Counted from the stretch's first letter, positions 46,396 to 57,999 are shown. The stretch: 61,512 nt of DNA from Ichthyophonus hoferi (GCA_002751075.1 NAOQ01000160.1:12923-74434); one strand, 5' to 3'. Notes: generated by a model from the letters alone, not told the origin. Numbers and translations: made by a program.

Positions 46396-49187
46396 ATGGA
46401 TTTGCTTATGATTTTGGACAAAATTTTCCATGGGCTTCTAGCCTATGTTTTAGTTTTCCAAGTATTTGCCATGATTTCAGGTATGAACTATATGTATGTA
46501 GTATGTATGTAGTGTGTGTGTGTCTATGTATTTATGCATGTAAGTAGATAGGTATGAGGTAGGTAGGTAGGTAGATATATATGTATGTGTGTATATTTGA
46601 ATGTTTGTATACTAGTGTTTCTTGGGTATATAGACTTAGGTATACTATTGCGTAAGATTATGTAGGTATATATCTATGTATTCATATGTATGTATAGCTA
46701 TATCTATTTATCCCTTTATTTATCTGTATCTATTTCTGTATATATATTATCATGCCATTGTATTATTTTATTAGTATATTATTATACTGTCATACTATCT
46801 TACTAACCTACTACAATAATAATTATTATCTTATTACTATGCTACTATACTATTATACTATTTGCATCTATTATCTCCCACTTACCCCACATATTTGTAT
46901 TTTAGTGCTTTTAGGTCCTGGCGAGCAAGTGACACGTTGGATCAGAAGTCAACCAAAAGAGAGTCCACTATTTAAAATGGGTCTCCCAGCACTGGTCATC
47001 GTCATGTTGACGTCACTGTTTGGTATGTTACCCTCTCTCTTTCTTTTTCTGTCTACTTATTATTCGTTGTTAATTACCCGCTACTAATTACTCCTTCCTT
47101 ATTTTTTCTAATACGTGATATCTTCTCTATCATATAGCCGTAACAATGGTATACCTGGAAGCAGCCGAAGCCAAGTCGGCAATGATTTCAACCGGCGATA
47201 ANNNNNNNNNNNNNNNNNNNNNNNNNNNNNNNNNNNNNNNNNNNNNNNNNNNNNNNNNNNNNNNNNNNNNNNNNNNNNNNNNNNNNNNNNNNNNNNNNNN
47301 NNNNNNNNNNNNNNNNNNNNNNNNNNNNNNNNNNNNNNNNNNNNNNNNNNNNNNNNNNNNNNNNNNNNNNNNNNNNNNNNNNNNNNNNNNNNNNNNNNNN
47401 NNNNNNNNNNNNNNNNNNNNNNNNNNNNNNNNNNNNNNNNNNNNNNNNNNNNNNNNNNNNNNNNNNNNNNNNNNNNNNNNNNNNNNNNNNNNNNNNNNNN
47501 NNNNNNNNNNNNNNNNNNNNNNNNNNNNNNNNNNNNNNNNNNNNNNNNNNNNNNNNNNNNNNNNNNNNNNNNNNNNNNNNNNNNNNNNNNNNNNNNNNNN
47601 NNTAATACGTGATATCTTCTCTATCATATAGCCGTAACAATGGTATACCTGGAAGCAGCCGAAGCCAAGTCGGCAATGATTTCAACCGGCGATAACAAAG
47701 TATGGGTTACTATGTATGGGTAATAATTAGTAATTAATTAGTAGTTATGAATATTTAGTAACTGGTAATTAACAGTTAATGAGGGGTAAGTTATAATTGG
47801 AAATTAATATCCAGTAACCAATAGTTAGTACCTATTAAAATCTAGTCCACGTGTAACTTCCAGCTCTAACTAATCATGGTGTCAGTCTTTAATCCAATTG
47901 GGCGGAACTATATTTAATCTAGGTTTTTAACATGGTACTATTACGTCGTAGTTATCTTTTATGGCATCACACTAATTATATTCTACGAATAATATGATTG
48001 CAATGTAATACCTACCATATATATTGTTATTTAAAATATTTGGGATGTGAAGTATGGTATATATATATATATATGTATATACAGTAAGCTATGGTAATGC
48101 AATGTACTCCCACTTCACTAACCCCTGACCTATGCTAACACGTGTGTCATCTACATCATCCCCTTTTATAGGTTACCCCCTACAGCACTTATTTCCGTAG
48201 CCAGAGAGATCTATATATGACTTGCTGGGCCACCATCAATGTCTTGTACGTCATTATTGTGTCATCATTGTGTTATCATTGGGTTGTGATGGAGAGTTGC
48301 TTTAAAGAGTTCTGGATTATTTGTGTACTGTATTGTATTGGGCGTTTAAAATTTTATCATCTTCCCATATAATAGTCTAATATAATACAATAAAATATAA
48401 TATAATATAGTGCACTATGGTTATTATTACTGGTAGGATTAGAGTTACTGTTTCCATTATACTATATCACTTATACTAGCTAATATGCCTACATGCATAC
48501 ACTACTCCTACTATCCTACTATGTGTACAGTGTTATTCTAGGTGTTCTTAATCTGCGTACAAAGCTGCAAACAGCCGAAGAGAAAAACAACACACAGAAG
48601 GTAAGAATAGTATAATTAGTAATTAGTGACATTGGGTAACTAACTAATTATCATTAGTTAATATCTAGCACTCAATTACCGATTGAAATCTCATTCCAAA
48701 CGCTACTGAATATTTAGAGAGACAATTCTACATAGAAACGGTAAAAGATAGATCAAACGTAATATACTCTGTTTTTATTTTTAGCTGTTACTATGACAAT
48801 GCCGCGTGTATGACGCGTGCCAGGTAGCAGACTAGAGTGTAACCAAAACTAGAAACCCCTCATCCACACCGTGGTTAATTTATACCTACTGTAGTATTGT
48901 ATACAGGAATTAATCTCTACTATTTAATTAATAACATATAGTAATAAATAGAATGTTATATTCTGTTAGAAATAATATAAATAAATATGGAATCATTGAA
49001 GGGTATTACGCATGTTCCAACAATAGTGATGTCATGGTGATGTCATGGTTGTATTATTTGGTAGGTCTTGTTATAGGTGTATTATATTATATATTTTTCA
49101 CACATATAGGGAGCTACTTGTATTATTTCTATATATGTACTTACACCAACTTGTTTATATTTTATTTTTCCAACACAGAAGGAATAA
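46396..49187 (+). CDS. BCAP31: BAP31/Yet-like ER membrane protein, short form
   Basis: Six exons: 46396-46480, 46906-47022, 47632-47699 (5' part repeated at 47138-47201 before the gap), 48172-48245, 48531-48600 and 49179-49187, 140 residues. Three hydrophobic helices (about 8-28, 43-66, 88-108), with YLEAAEAKSAM after the second and FRSQRDLYMTCWATINVLV, which matches human FRAQRNLYIAGF. That arrangement is the BAP31/BAP29 N-terminal domain, an ER cargo-sorting and quality-control factor. Human BAP31 has 246 residues with a cytosolic coiled coil. Here the protein ends at TAEEKNNTQKKE, so the coiled coil is absent. The final exon adds only Lys-Glu; a longer frame through it (SRGNEMILD) is out of phase. 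Confidence 0.8.
47109..47695. other. Assembly gap with duplicated flanks (BAP31-like exon 3)
   Basis: N run at 47202-47602. The 93 bp at 47109-47201 recur exactly at 47603-47695, including most of exon 3 (VTMVYLEAAEAKSAM...). Splicing exon 2 to a single exon 3 copy keeps frame, so one copy is best explained as a contig-overlap artefact. Confidence 0.92.
48738..49010 (+). repeat. Repeat family 3, copy in BAP31-like intron 5
   Basis: ACGGTAAAAGATAG, TACTATGACAATG, ACCAAAACTAGAAACC, GTGGTTAATTTATACC and ATAAATATGGAATCATTGAA follow the family 3 order. It ends about 170 bp before the last coding exon. Confidence 0.75.
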
Positions 49188-50299
49188 AGTCACGTGGCAA
49201 TGAAATGATATTAGACTAGCCAAACCAAAGCATGGCCTGGCAACACCGACCTCTCCTCTGCTATTGAGACCCATTGTATACTATCCTGTAGTCACTGATT
49301 TCCATACTGATAAGATTAATTTGATCCAATCAGATTTCTTATTAATAAATGTTATTAATGACATGCCTGGTCTTTATGTAAATATATCTATAAAACATTT
49401 TATGTTTGTTTACATTAGGTTTTGTACTAGGGTGATTTAAAATAATATATCGGAAAATACGATTTTATTTTTATTTTTATTTGTATGCTAGGTTTTGTGT
49501 TATGGTTATAACATGTGGTATAGGCCAACGGATTAATTGAGTTTCGTATTAATAAGTGCAATAATGCCATCCCTGGTCTTAATTTGTTATCTGAAAATCT
49601 AATTTTAAAATTTCAGGTTGTATTTTTATGTTTAGGCTGCATCGAGTACTGTGGTTAGATCAATTTTTATATTTATATGAACGAAAAGAGATAGGTTGTA
49701 TTTTTAATATTGGGACTACACTATACAGTTGAGATACCTTGTTAAGAAGTTTAAAATTAAAATCATGTTCTGCAATATCATATGGCATAGATAACGTAAA
49801 TTATCTTCTGTGGAATAATGGTTAATATTGAAACAATTTTTATTTTTGTTTACTGATATATGATTTTGTGCTCTATACTATTTAATGATTTTTACTCTAT
49901 TATATCCTATTACAATAATGTTTTATATTTTTTACTCTTTCATAATTGCAACGTGCATTTTTTATGGTCAAAACAAATATGAGTAGCTTAATATCATCGG
50001 TGGTTTTTAAACATTGGCATTTTGGAACCTGTTTTAATATTTTAATGTTGCACAATAAACTACTACCACTTTATTACACCAATATATTAATAGCATGGCA
50101 TGGTATGATAAAGTATAATATAGTATGAAATGGTATAATGCAGTAAATATAGCATAATGTAGTCTAATATAGTATGGTATGACAGAATATGGTTATATAT
50201 TTAAAGGCTTCTGGCCTGTCATTGTCTATTATATAACTTAATCTAACCAGGTTTGTTGATTAGTATCATATGAAATCCAACAAGCCTAATAAAGCTTCT

Positions 50300-50690
50300 T
50301 GTTGAAACGGTAAAATACAGGGTAAACATTGTGTACCCTGTCTATCTTGAGCCGTTACCCTGACAATGACACATGCCAGGTGGCTACTATAATGTAAACA
50401 AAACTAGAAGCCCAGTCTCAACCATACATTAGTTAAGTTATAATATTCAAAATTTATGTGATACGGTGAGATTGAATTCCTCTAAAACTATATACCTAAT
50501 ATGAAATGGTATGCAAGAATTAATCTCAATCTGAATCATTACTACGTATGTTTAATGTGTAATTTCTGTATTATCGTACAGGTTAGCTAAATAATACTTA
50601 CCATAGATTAATAGCAAATAATAAATAAATGGAATATATATTATATTCTAATACAAATAAATAAATATAAAATCATTACAGCAGATTACA
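50300..50690 (+). repeat. Repeat family 3, copy 5
   Basis: Starts TTGTTGAAACGGTAAAATAC and keeps the full landmark order to TATAAAATCATTACAG. Best match is the 13.2-kb copy. Confidence 0.8.
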
Positions 50691-50786
50691 TATGCTCGAA
50701 TACCCTCAAATAGAACTTGATTATTATCTCAATAGACGGTATATGCGGTAAATTAGGCTACGATATACCCTGCTATAATGTCCAAT

Positions 50787-51180
50787 TTTACAGCAATCTG
50801 TGGTAGTTCTAATAACTTGTCCACAGACTCGGAGTCTCCAATTAGTTTTTGGTTCCTAGATGGAAGATTTCCTCTAGGTGCTGGAGAGTATCTCAATCTA
50901 GCTTATTAGGACCTAGCCAGTTTTTGGCCTAGTTCTTTGCCGTCCTTAGCTCAGTCTGTGGTGCCGCCCACTTACGGGCGTTATTGCCTTTATATTTATA
51001 CATGATTGCAACCAGTGCAAAAAATATATACTAGGTCACTAACGTATCCTATTTGGGTATTCCAAATACCCAAACTTAAGAAGATGATGAATTGTATTAT
51101 TATCAATTGTACATTCACATACAAAATCATGCAAAACAGAGCAGAACCTGTTTGCAACAAATTTCCTATATCATTATCTA
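50787..51180 (+). repeat. Repeat family 2, copy 3
   Basis: Starts TTTACAGCAATCTGTGGTAG and runs through GCAACCAGTGCAAAAAATAT and CACATACAAAATCATGCAAA to just before the rhomboid stop codon. Shorter than the 7.7-kb copy in its 3' half. Confidence 0.8.
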
Positions 51181-51189
51181 ATCCATTTT

Positions 51190-52992
51190 CTATTGAGTTA
51201 ATCTAGTATAATTATCTCCCTGTGAGCCCTGTTCAACCATATGCTCGGCTGCAACCTTTCTATTATTTAAATATATTACCAATTTACTATTTAAATATGC
51301 AGTCCAAATGCCTGCCAACAAACCCCCTAGGTGACCCTCCCAGGATACGCCAGTACGGGTTGGTACGACTCCCATTATCCACCCACCATACAGAGATCCT
51401 ACCATAAAAGCTATAAATAGATTACGAATTTTAAAGGGCCTATCAAATAGCAGGACCACTAGGTCAAAGGACCAATAACCGAACACCAAACCTGATGCAC
51501 CAACTACAAATGCAGGTCGGGAGATAGTCCAGGTAATCATACCCCCCCACAAAATAATATTAGTTGTTATAAAGCTGTATTCTATACCGCCACGGAGAGC
51601 AATGGGAAGACCTGAGGCGGATAGTTAAAATTAAAATGAGCACTTGTCATAGGATAATTAAAATGTGTATGTACTGTATGTAGCTATGACAGAAAGCTGC
51701 TGCATTCTCATATAGTCACAGTCCATTTACGTTGACATTTATGGTTACACTCTCATTATACTAAAGTATTCTAGTGTATATTGCAGTATATTGTGGTATA
51801 TTAGAATATATTATATGCTATACTATATTATATAAAACTATGTGTGTGTATATATATATATATAGGTATGTATGTATGTATGTATGTAAACATGTATGTA
51901 TATATGTAGGTATGTATATATGAATGTATATAGAAATATAGATACATATACGTATATATAGTTTTCTACATTTATAAACTGTATTGTTCTATTTTGGATG
52001 TCTTAAAAAATACTAAGTACAAATATATATGTATATATATATATATATATATATTGTAACCTATCTGCCTAAGTATTATATAATAATTAATATGATATAA
52101 TACAATACAATATAATATAATATAATACAACGTAATATAATAAAATACAATATAATACAACACAATATAATATATATACATACCATAATACATACATACA
52201 TACATACATACATCCCTCGCTACATACCCACCTACCTAATATAACAAATCCCCAAGAATTAGCAATCAGATGGCCCCAGCCAGCATGTAGGAATGGCATC
52301 AATGGTATCCCTCTGAGCCCAGCAAGAGTACGTGGAAAAATACCATACTCTGGCATATTTGGAAAAAATTTCCATTGCAAAAACATAGATATATACATTA
52401 TTGATAATGGAATAGCTAACAGAATAATCGGTTTGATAATAAACATTGCAGCCTTCATCTCCATCTGTTCCCAAATCGTTTTATTTTCATTTCCCTCATT
52501 TCTTTTATTATGTACATGATCATCACTTGAAGCAACCACAGTTACTGCCACGTTGGAGCTATTTTCTGTGTTTGATGTTACTGCTCCGTTTGTTTCTTTC
52601 TTTCCGAATATGCCTTGGGCCCACTTGGGTAACAATTTTCTTGTTGTATTAGTAGATTGATCTAGCAGTGCTTCATTAGCATTATCATCATAATTAGTAG
52701 TAGTATTCATCAAGGGGACATTGGTATTACTAGAAAAGTTGTTTGTTTGAAAAGATGAGTGCACAGTAGATGGCTTGGGAATGCATGATTCGTTGCCATC
52801 AGCATTAGCATTAGCATTCGCATTAGCATTAGCATTAGTTTTAGTATTCGTCAAAGAGACATAGGTATTACTGGAATTACTAGAAGAGAATGGATTCACA
52901 ATGGGAGCCGTAGGAATGTAAGATTGAGTTGACTCCGTTTTATAAAGACTAACTATAGCCTCATCTTCGAAGGGATTATTCATAGCTACCAT
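51190..52992 (-). CDS. Rhomboid-family intramembrane serine protease
   Basis: Two exons on the minus strand, 52236-52992 and 51190-51611, 392 residues. The first 180 residues are polar and Asn/Ser/Thr-rich, with two NPF tripeptides (residues 6-8 as NNPFED, and about 33-36 as NPFSS) and an Asn-Ala dipeptide run. A hydrophobic helix (FIIKPIILLAIPLSIMYI) begins the membrane domain. Rhomboid signatures are all present: FLHAGWGHLIANS in TM2 (His and Asn of the oxyanion region), catalytic Ser in VVGASGLVFG, and catalytic His in SWEGHLGGLLAG. It should therefore be an active protease. The subgroup is not the classical secretase (no WR motif seen); the compact core resembles bacterial-type rhomboids. 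The NPF motifs suggest EH-domain binding and endocytic location. Confidence 0.92.
51840..52225. repeat. Mixed TATG/TACAA/TA simple repeats, rhomboid intron
   Basis: The single 624-bp intron holds (TA)n, (TATG)n at 51870-51900, (TA)n at 52030-52052, an AATACAATAT array (52095-52170) and CATA repeats next to the donor. Frames continuing exon 1 into it read Tyr-Val-Leu-Tyr-Tyr-Ile and are intronic. Confidence 0.9.
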
Positions 52993-53670
52993 TGTTACGG
53001 TAACTACTTCTAAGTGACTTGGTTATATAATTATACATGCATATTAATTATATTATTTTATTGCAATTACAGATCTTGTAAGGGGACAGTAACCAATTCT
53101 TTTCACATCTTAATTAACTTGGTTGATAACTTTATTATTATTAGTTAACTTAATTACACTATTAAGTAGACTAACGATACCGTTTAGTATCAAGCTAGTT
53201 GAATTTCGGTTTTAAAGTTTTAATTTCATAGTTTTAATTTTATGATTATATTATATTACTGCCCATTATTTTTCATTTCATTTTATTATTATAGTATTAA
53301 AACATATATATATATATATATGGTTGAGTATTTTTTTTTGGTATAATAAATATAATAATTAAGATAATTAAAACTATACATGTCCCAAAGTTGCTATATA
53401 ACTAACAAATGATTAAATTTGTTTTAAACATTAAAATACAAACTTGTTCGTCAAACCATCCAATGTTTATTGGCAACTTAATGATTGGATTACTTTAGGT
53501 GGCATTTTGTTTAAACCTTGTTATTGGGTCCTGACACTTTGTGCAAATACGTATACTGATTGACTGGCATATACTATAACACCCACCTGGCATGGTCATT
53601 AATGGCTTAAAATAAAAATAAGGTATGTTATTTTTACTCTGTATTTTTTTTATTGTAACATAAACAGGCG
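52993..53670. other. Upstream region of rhomboid, nothing coding
   Basis: AT-rich, with (TA)n at 53303-53322 and a poly-T. Presumed promoter and 5' UTR of the minus-strand rhomboid gene; no clear element recognised. Confidence 0.45.
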
Positions 53671-54230
53671 TGTTTAATTAAATTAGGTATTTCTTTATAC
53701 AGCTATAATAATTTACTATTATTAGCAATTACTCTTATGCATAGTCTGCAAAAATAGTTGGTGCAATCTATTAGTGTTATATACCAATCCAAGAAGATCG
53801 ATCAAAACTATATCAGCCAACGGTAGAGGTCCTGCGACCGTGTCATAAGTTAATTCAGATCATATATTTTGAGTTCAGCAGCTATTACCAATAACTCAAC
53901 AGCTTTGCAACCGCTAGAGGAGTTAACGTAGTCTATATTTGTGTTGGGTCAACTGGGTGCATACACCAACACGGTTACCTAGCCATCGGCCGACAATTGG
54001 CAGCTCAATTAACTACGCTCTCCTAGTTTTTTCAACCATACGGGCAATCAAAGCTGATCGATCAAAATTGAACCAGCCAATGGCAGAGGCCCTGCGACTA
54101 TATAATAAGCCATTTCAGATCATGTTTTGGGGTCTAGATAATACATTGCTTAGGGGTCCTGCCTAAGACAAGTCCTGCTGATTTGTTTAATAATATATGT
54201 ACTCCGTGTATGCAAAGGGATATGTTTAAA
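53671..54230 (+). repeat. Repeat family 1, copy B with internal duplication
   Basis: The 5' part follows the family order (TTTCTTTATACAGCTATAAT, TATTAGCAATTACTC, GATCGATCAAAACTATATCA, GCGACC). After an unrelated, GC-richer block (about 53880-54040, with AGCCATCGGCCGACAATTGG) the middle of the element recurs (GATCGATCAAAATTGAACCA, CCAGCCAATGGCAGAGG). It breaks off at a family 5 copy. Confidence 0.7.
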
Positions 54231-54231
54231 C

Positions 54232-54420
54232 CCGTTGAACCATTTCAGCTACTACAAGTGTGAGGCTGTATACTTTATGATGTCTTGTACGAAAACATAT
54301 AATTTATTGTTCATATTGCATTGTACCTCTAAATATACAGTAGCGTTTACAATGAGGTTTCAATCGGTATATAAGAGTTAAATATTAATTAATGAAAGTT
54401 AATTAAAAACACTATGTAAC
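54232..54420 (+). repeat. Repeat family 5, copy 2
   Basis: GTTGAACCATTTCAGCTACT, ATGATGTCTTGTACGAAAAC, CAGTAGCGTTTACAATGAG and TTAAATATTAATTAATG parallel 43935-44110. It abuts family 1 copy B. Confidence 0.75.
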
Positions 54421-54740
54421 CAATTATCTCTAATTAGTACTAGATGCTTAGTGCAGTTTAGCACGTAAATTTACAGTGGTTTAAATAGTGTTGGTCATAT
54501 GAGTTTAAATTATACATAATGATTGAAGTAACATGCATAGCATCCTTTAACTAGACAAATGATGCTGAAGGCATGTTGAATAACCTTTAGATTGAATACC
54601 TTGTTAATAACATGTTTTACTTTATGGTTTATCACTTGTTCAATAGGTATTGACCATGAATGAACAATTATATAACCGACAATCACAGACTTAGTCTGAA
54701 TCTTTGATTTAAATAAGTGTTGCAATCAATAAGCGTTTTG

Positions 54741-54957
54741 TATAAAAGATTTTGTTTCTTTGTTCGTTAACTAAATGACCGTAATAAGAGTAACGAGGAG
54801 AGAAGCATCGATCCCTACGACTCCTAGAGTCAAACGCAAGTCAACGATTCCCACAACAAAGCCAAGATCCAGGATCCGTGAGGAGAAACAAGTTTGGGAA
54901 ATGGCTCTCGTCAGAAATAGTGGCGAGGATATAACTAAAACTTTTTATGGAAATTAA
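54741..54957 (+). CDS. Small basic ORF behind a TATAAAAG box, unidentified
   Basis: TATAAAAG at 54741-54748 is followed 26 bp later by an ATG (54775) opening 60 codons to a TAA. The product is very basic (TRREASIPTTPRVKRK, TTKPRSRIRE) with no recognisable domain. Sequence after the stop runs into family 1 fragments (from about 55045), so the ORF probably belongs to the same nested element as those tails. Could also be a short host gene. Confidence 0.35.
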
Positions 54958-55044
54958 ATTCTAACTCGAGCTAAACGGAGAACGATCACTCGATGTCCGT
55001 ACATAGTGAAGCAGAACCTACTGGCAGCATAGATTACGACAAAA

Positions 55045-55280
55045 CCCCCTTAATTTGGTTTGCTTTCTCCTTCTAAACAAATATAGGTCATAGGAACACT
55101 TAGTCCTTAACTTCTCCTAACTTGTTTAATAATAAAAGTATGTTTTAGCATATCTGTACTCGGTGTATTCAAGAAGAAACCTTAAAGCATCCCTTATTTC
55201 GGTATTCCATCTCCTTTTAAAAAAACATAAGTTACAGAGGCACCCCTATCTCTACTTATTATTCCCAACAAGATCTATAG
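55045..55280 (+). repeat. Repeat family 1, partial copies E
   Basis: TTAATTTGGTTTGCTTTCTC and CTTCTAAACAAATATAGGTC match the 3' part of family 1. It restarts at CTAACTTGTTTAATAATAAA and ends ACTTATTATTCCCAACA. At least two 3' fragments in tandem. Confidence 0.65.
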
Positions 55281-55283
55281 CAA

Positions 55284-55540
55284 CGCATGGTACTTCTACT
55301 GACTTGCCCACAGGCTTGGGGTCTTTAATTGGTTTTTTGATTCCTAAATAAATGCTTTTCTCTAGTTGCTAAAGAGTATCTCAATCTAGTTTATTAGGAA
55401 CCAGCCAGTTATTGGCGTAGTTCTTTAACTGCCTTAGGGCAGTCGGTGGAGCTACCCTCTTATGGGTGTTTGTGCATTTACATTTATACATAATTGCAAC
55501 CAGTACAAAAACAACACACTGGATCATTAAATATTGCAAA
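55284..55540 (+). repeat. Repeat family 2, copy 4
   Basis: Landmarks GGTACTTCTA, CCACAGGCTTGGGGTCT, GAGTATCTCAATCTAGTTTA, GCCTTAGGGCAGT and GCAACCAGTACAAA. It follows family 1 fragment E with no gap. Confidence 0.75.
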
Positions 55541-55772
55541 TAAAACCAATATCTGTTGTAGTGAATTCTATCTGGCTGTAGTCGTCAGATACTCTACAAG
55601 CCAACACTCTAACTAGCTGCTCCTGAATCTCCCGCTGTTGATTGATGGGTAGAGAAGCCTTTGGCTTCTTACCTGGCAATGTGTTGCATACGTAATAATT
55701 ACAACATAGTGGTGCCTGTTTGTATATAATTATGATATTATTACTATAAGAAAAAGCTACGACCATAATCAA
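55527..55772 (-). CDS. Coding fragment of an unidentified repeated element
   Basis: A minus-strand frame includes LPGKKPKASLPINQQ, then REIQEQLVRVLACRVSDD and EFTTTDIGFICNI. Similar words occur on the plus strand at 21706-21800 (EIEKQLTRALACKLPDDN) and 59072-59250 (LQGKKSKVSL, TLAC, TTDITSI). Three copies with shared words but different neighbours point to a dispersed coding element of unknown class. The copies look old and broken. Confidence 0.4.
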   Translation of the reverse strand: MIMVVAFSYSNNIIIIYKQAPLCCNYYVCNTLPGKKPKASLPINQQREIQEQLVRVLACRVSDDYSQIEFTTTDIGFICNI

Positions 55773-56242
55773 CTAGTTAGCCTTCTGGTTAAGTATTTGG
55801 ATCATCTGCTTCAAAAGTTTTAACAACTATAGGCATAATATGAAGAACATAAAGAGCATAAATTGGATTCTGGAATATGACTTTTTATAACTAGTATAAT
55901 AATATATATATCTATATGATTCAACAGCGTTTTTACTATTGTTTAAAGCGTTGCATTTGTGTTCTTTTTTCTCAAAAACCACAATCAAATAATCCTTTAC
56001 TCTTTTGCTTTGCATGAGATTATTAAATATAACATAATGCAAAATAAGTATTGCCATAATTGATTAGTTAGGTAATTATTTGGTATTAAACTTCTAATTA
56101 ACCCATATATGGTACAATCTGTTTTATTGGGTATATAGTTATGTATGCCACAGGGCAAGCACCTATAATTCTGCAGTGAGACTGAATAAAGAGAAAAAAA
56201 AGCTCTTTTAGTTTTCTGGTGGTAATTATCCACTATAATACA

Positions 56243-56470
56243 ATATAGATAATGTAGAAAAGGTAAAAATATAAAAATATAGTGTAAACATAATATACCC
56301 TTTATTTTAAACCATTATCCTGACAACAATGTATGTCAAGTGGCATACCATAGTGTAAAAACAACTAGAAGCCGTCTCAACTACACAGCAGTTAATTTAT
56401 ATCATTATAAACACATGATGCAGTGAGACTGAATTCATATCAAATTGTATACCTAACATATTAAAACAGT
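56243..56470 (+). repeat. Repeat family 3, copy 6
   Basis: AAGGTAAAAATATA, GTAAACATAATATACCC, ATTATCCTGACAACAATG, AACTAGAAGCCGTCTCAAC and GATGCAGTGAGACTGAATTC follow the family order. Directly followed by family 1 copy C. Confidence 0.75.
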
Positions 56471-56885
56471 AATATTAAATTAATTTAGGTATTTCTTTAT
56501 ATAGCTATAAATATTTAATAGTAGTGGCTATTATTGGCAACTATTATTGCATATACAACCTAGAGAAATAGTCAGTACAAACTATTGGTGTTAAACGGTA
56601 ATCTCAGATTATATCAAAATAGAACCAGCCAATGGTAGAGATCCTGCAACTATATATTAAGCCATTTTAGATGATATGTTTCGGGGTCTAGAAAGCACAT
56701 TGCTTAGGCATTTTGCCTAAGATAAGTCCTGCTGACTTGTTAGTAATAAAAATGTCTGAGCATATCTTTGCTGTGTACGCAAAGGGTCATTTTTAAACGC
56801 CGCTTAATTTGGTATTCTTTCTCCATCTAAACGAATATAGGTCACAGGAACGCTCGCATTTTTACTTACTATTCCCAACATAATA
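56471..56885 (+). repeat. Repeat family 1, copy C
   Basis: Nearly complete: AATTAATTTAGGTATTTCTT, GAACCAGCCAATGGTAGAGA, TCCTGCAACT, GCTGACTTGT, CATCTAAACGAATATAGGTC and a CTATTCCCAACA end. Confidence 0.8.
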
Positions 56886-56968
56886 TAGTATGGTATACAA
56901 GAATTAATCGTCAATTTATTTATTAATTTTTCACGTAAAATTTCAAATTGTGTTATATTATTTTTTAA

Positions 56969-57193
56969 TTATATTATCGTGGCATCTTGCATATTTTTTA
57001 TTGGATGTTGTATTTTTTTTTTTTTTGTTTGACTGGTTGTACGTTTTACAAATATCTTGGAAGCCAGTCCAATCGGCGTTATATTAAGGTAAGGGCTAAC
57101 GTGGATTACGATCTTACAGTTTGTAACCATTTCTATTGGTCTACGTACGGCTCGTGACTCAGTAGTGGTTGGTCCAAGTATTCCTAGGCTCAC
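56969..57193 (-). CDS. Small ORF of unknown origin
   Basis: 74 codons starting MSLGILGPTTTESRAVRRP and ending in a Lys-rich stretch. Codon composition in the first 55 codons is GC-richer than neighbouring DNA, which supports former or present coding. No domain recognised. It lies among element fragments and is probably element-derived. Confidence 0.25.
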   Translation of the reverse strand: MSLGILGPTTTESRAVRRPIEMVTNCKIVIHVSPYLNITPIGLASKIFVKRTTSQTKKKKIQHPIKNMQDATII

Positions 57194-57668
57194 TTCATCT
57201 TTTAAATGACCAGTTTACATACTTTTTCGGACGTATACTCGTTCCTTCAATATTTGTACTCTTTTCTAGTATGCATGTCTCTTCAGTTACTTGTTATACT
57301 TTATGCCATACATACTTCTTTTCATATATATGTATATATATGTAAAGTGTTTTTTTATATGCAAATGAATGCATATATTCATTTAGCCACGAATGAAATA
57401 TAATCAACCGAGAAACAAATAAGCTAGCCCTAAGAAATTAAAATGGATCGCCAAATACTACTGGACGATATTATTTTAACTAGTAACCATTAACAATAAA
57501 TACAAAGACTGATAAAACCTATATTATGATAATATACTTTACAATTATAAATAATTAGACTACGAGTTTATTTTATCGTTTGTTTAAAAAGCAATTAAAA
57601 CGATAAATCTTATCGTGCCTTATCTTATCTTATGAACCAATCATAATTAGGCCATCAGCAAGCTGATT

Positions 57669-57967
57669 TATAAAAGAAGACGCATAAAATTTAAGAGAGC
57701 ACATACAGATAATGGAATGATAATTTAGTTTATTTTAGATTAAATGAAATTATTCTAACATATTTATCGTAAGCATTGACAATGCCTGAGTCACTTGTTC
57801 GTAATGCTCCTCAGACATGGAGGCAGAAGATGGTTGTCTCCACCACCTTCGGTGGTGCTGGCGCTGCTGGCGCTGTAGCTGCTATTGCATTTAGTTCGAC
57901 ACCAAAAATGCAACTTCCAGTCGATTGGGATACGCTATTGTTTTTCAGTCTTGAGTCTGAGTTTTAG
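57669..57967 (+). CDS. Small ORF with Gly/Ala-rich helix behind a TATA box
   Basis: TATAAAAG (57669-57676), then two ATGs (57776 and 57782) opening up to 64 codons including the stop. The product has a polar start (PESLVRNAPQTWRQKM) then VVSTTFGGAGAAGAVAAIAF, a possible membrane or amphipathic helix. Further downstream a coding-like phrase appears twice (about 58007 and 58111), which suggests that a larger coding unit once lay here. Not recognised. Confidence 0.35.
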
Positions 57968-57999
57968 GAGTGGAGGATAGTTGGCTAGTTGGCTAGTAT

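Larger units (their letters stand above)
49188..51189. other. Intergenic between the BAP31-like gene and rhomboid, repeats
   Basis: AATAAA at 49344-49349 is a candidate polyadenylation signal for the BAP31-like gene. A decayed tandem duplication of about 220 bp is seen (TATTAATAAATG..CCTGGTCTT near 49335-49375 and TATTAATAAGTG..CCTGGTCTT near 49548-49582). Then a TATAG array (50090-50180), family 3 (50300-50690) and family 2 (50787-51180). No gene recognised. Confidence 0.6.

Noticed and set aside
49179-49219. Longer C-terminus for the BAP31-like gene (SRGNEMILD)
   Set aside because: Frame does not match the phase-0 end of exon 5; in phase the exon stops after Lys-Glu.
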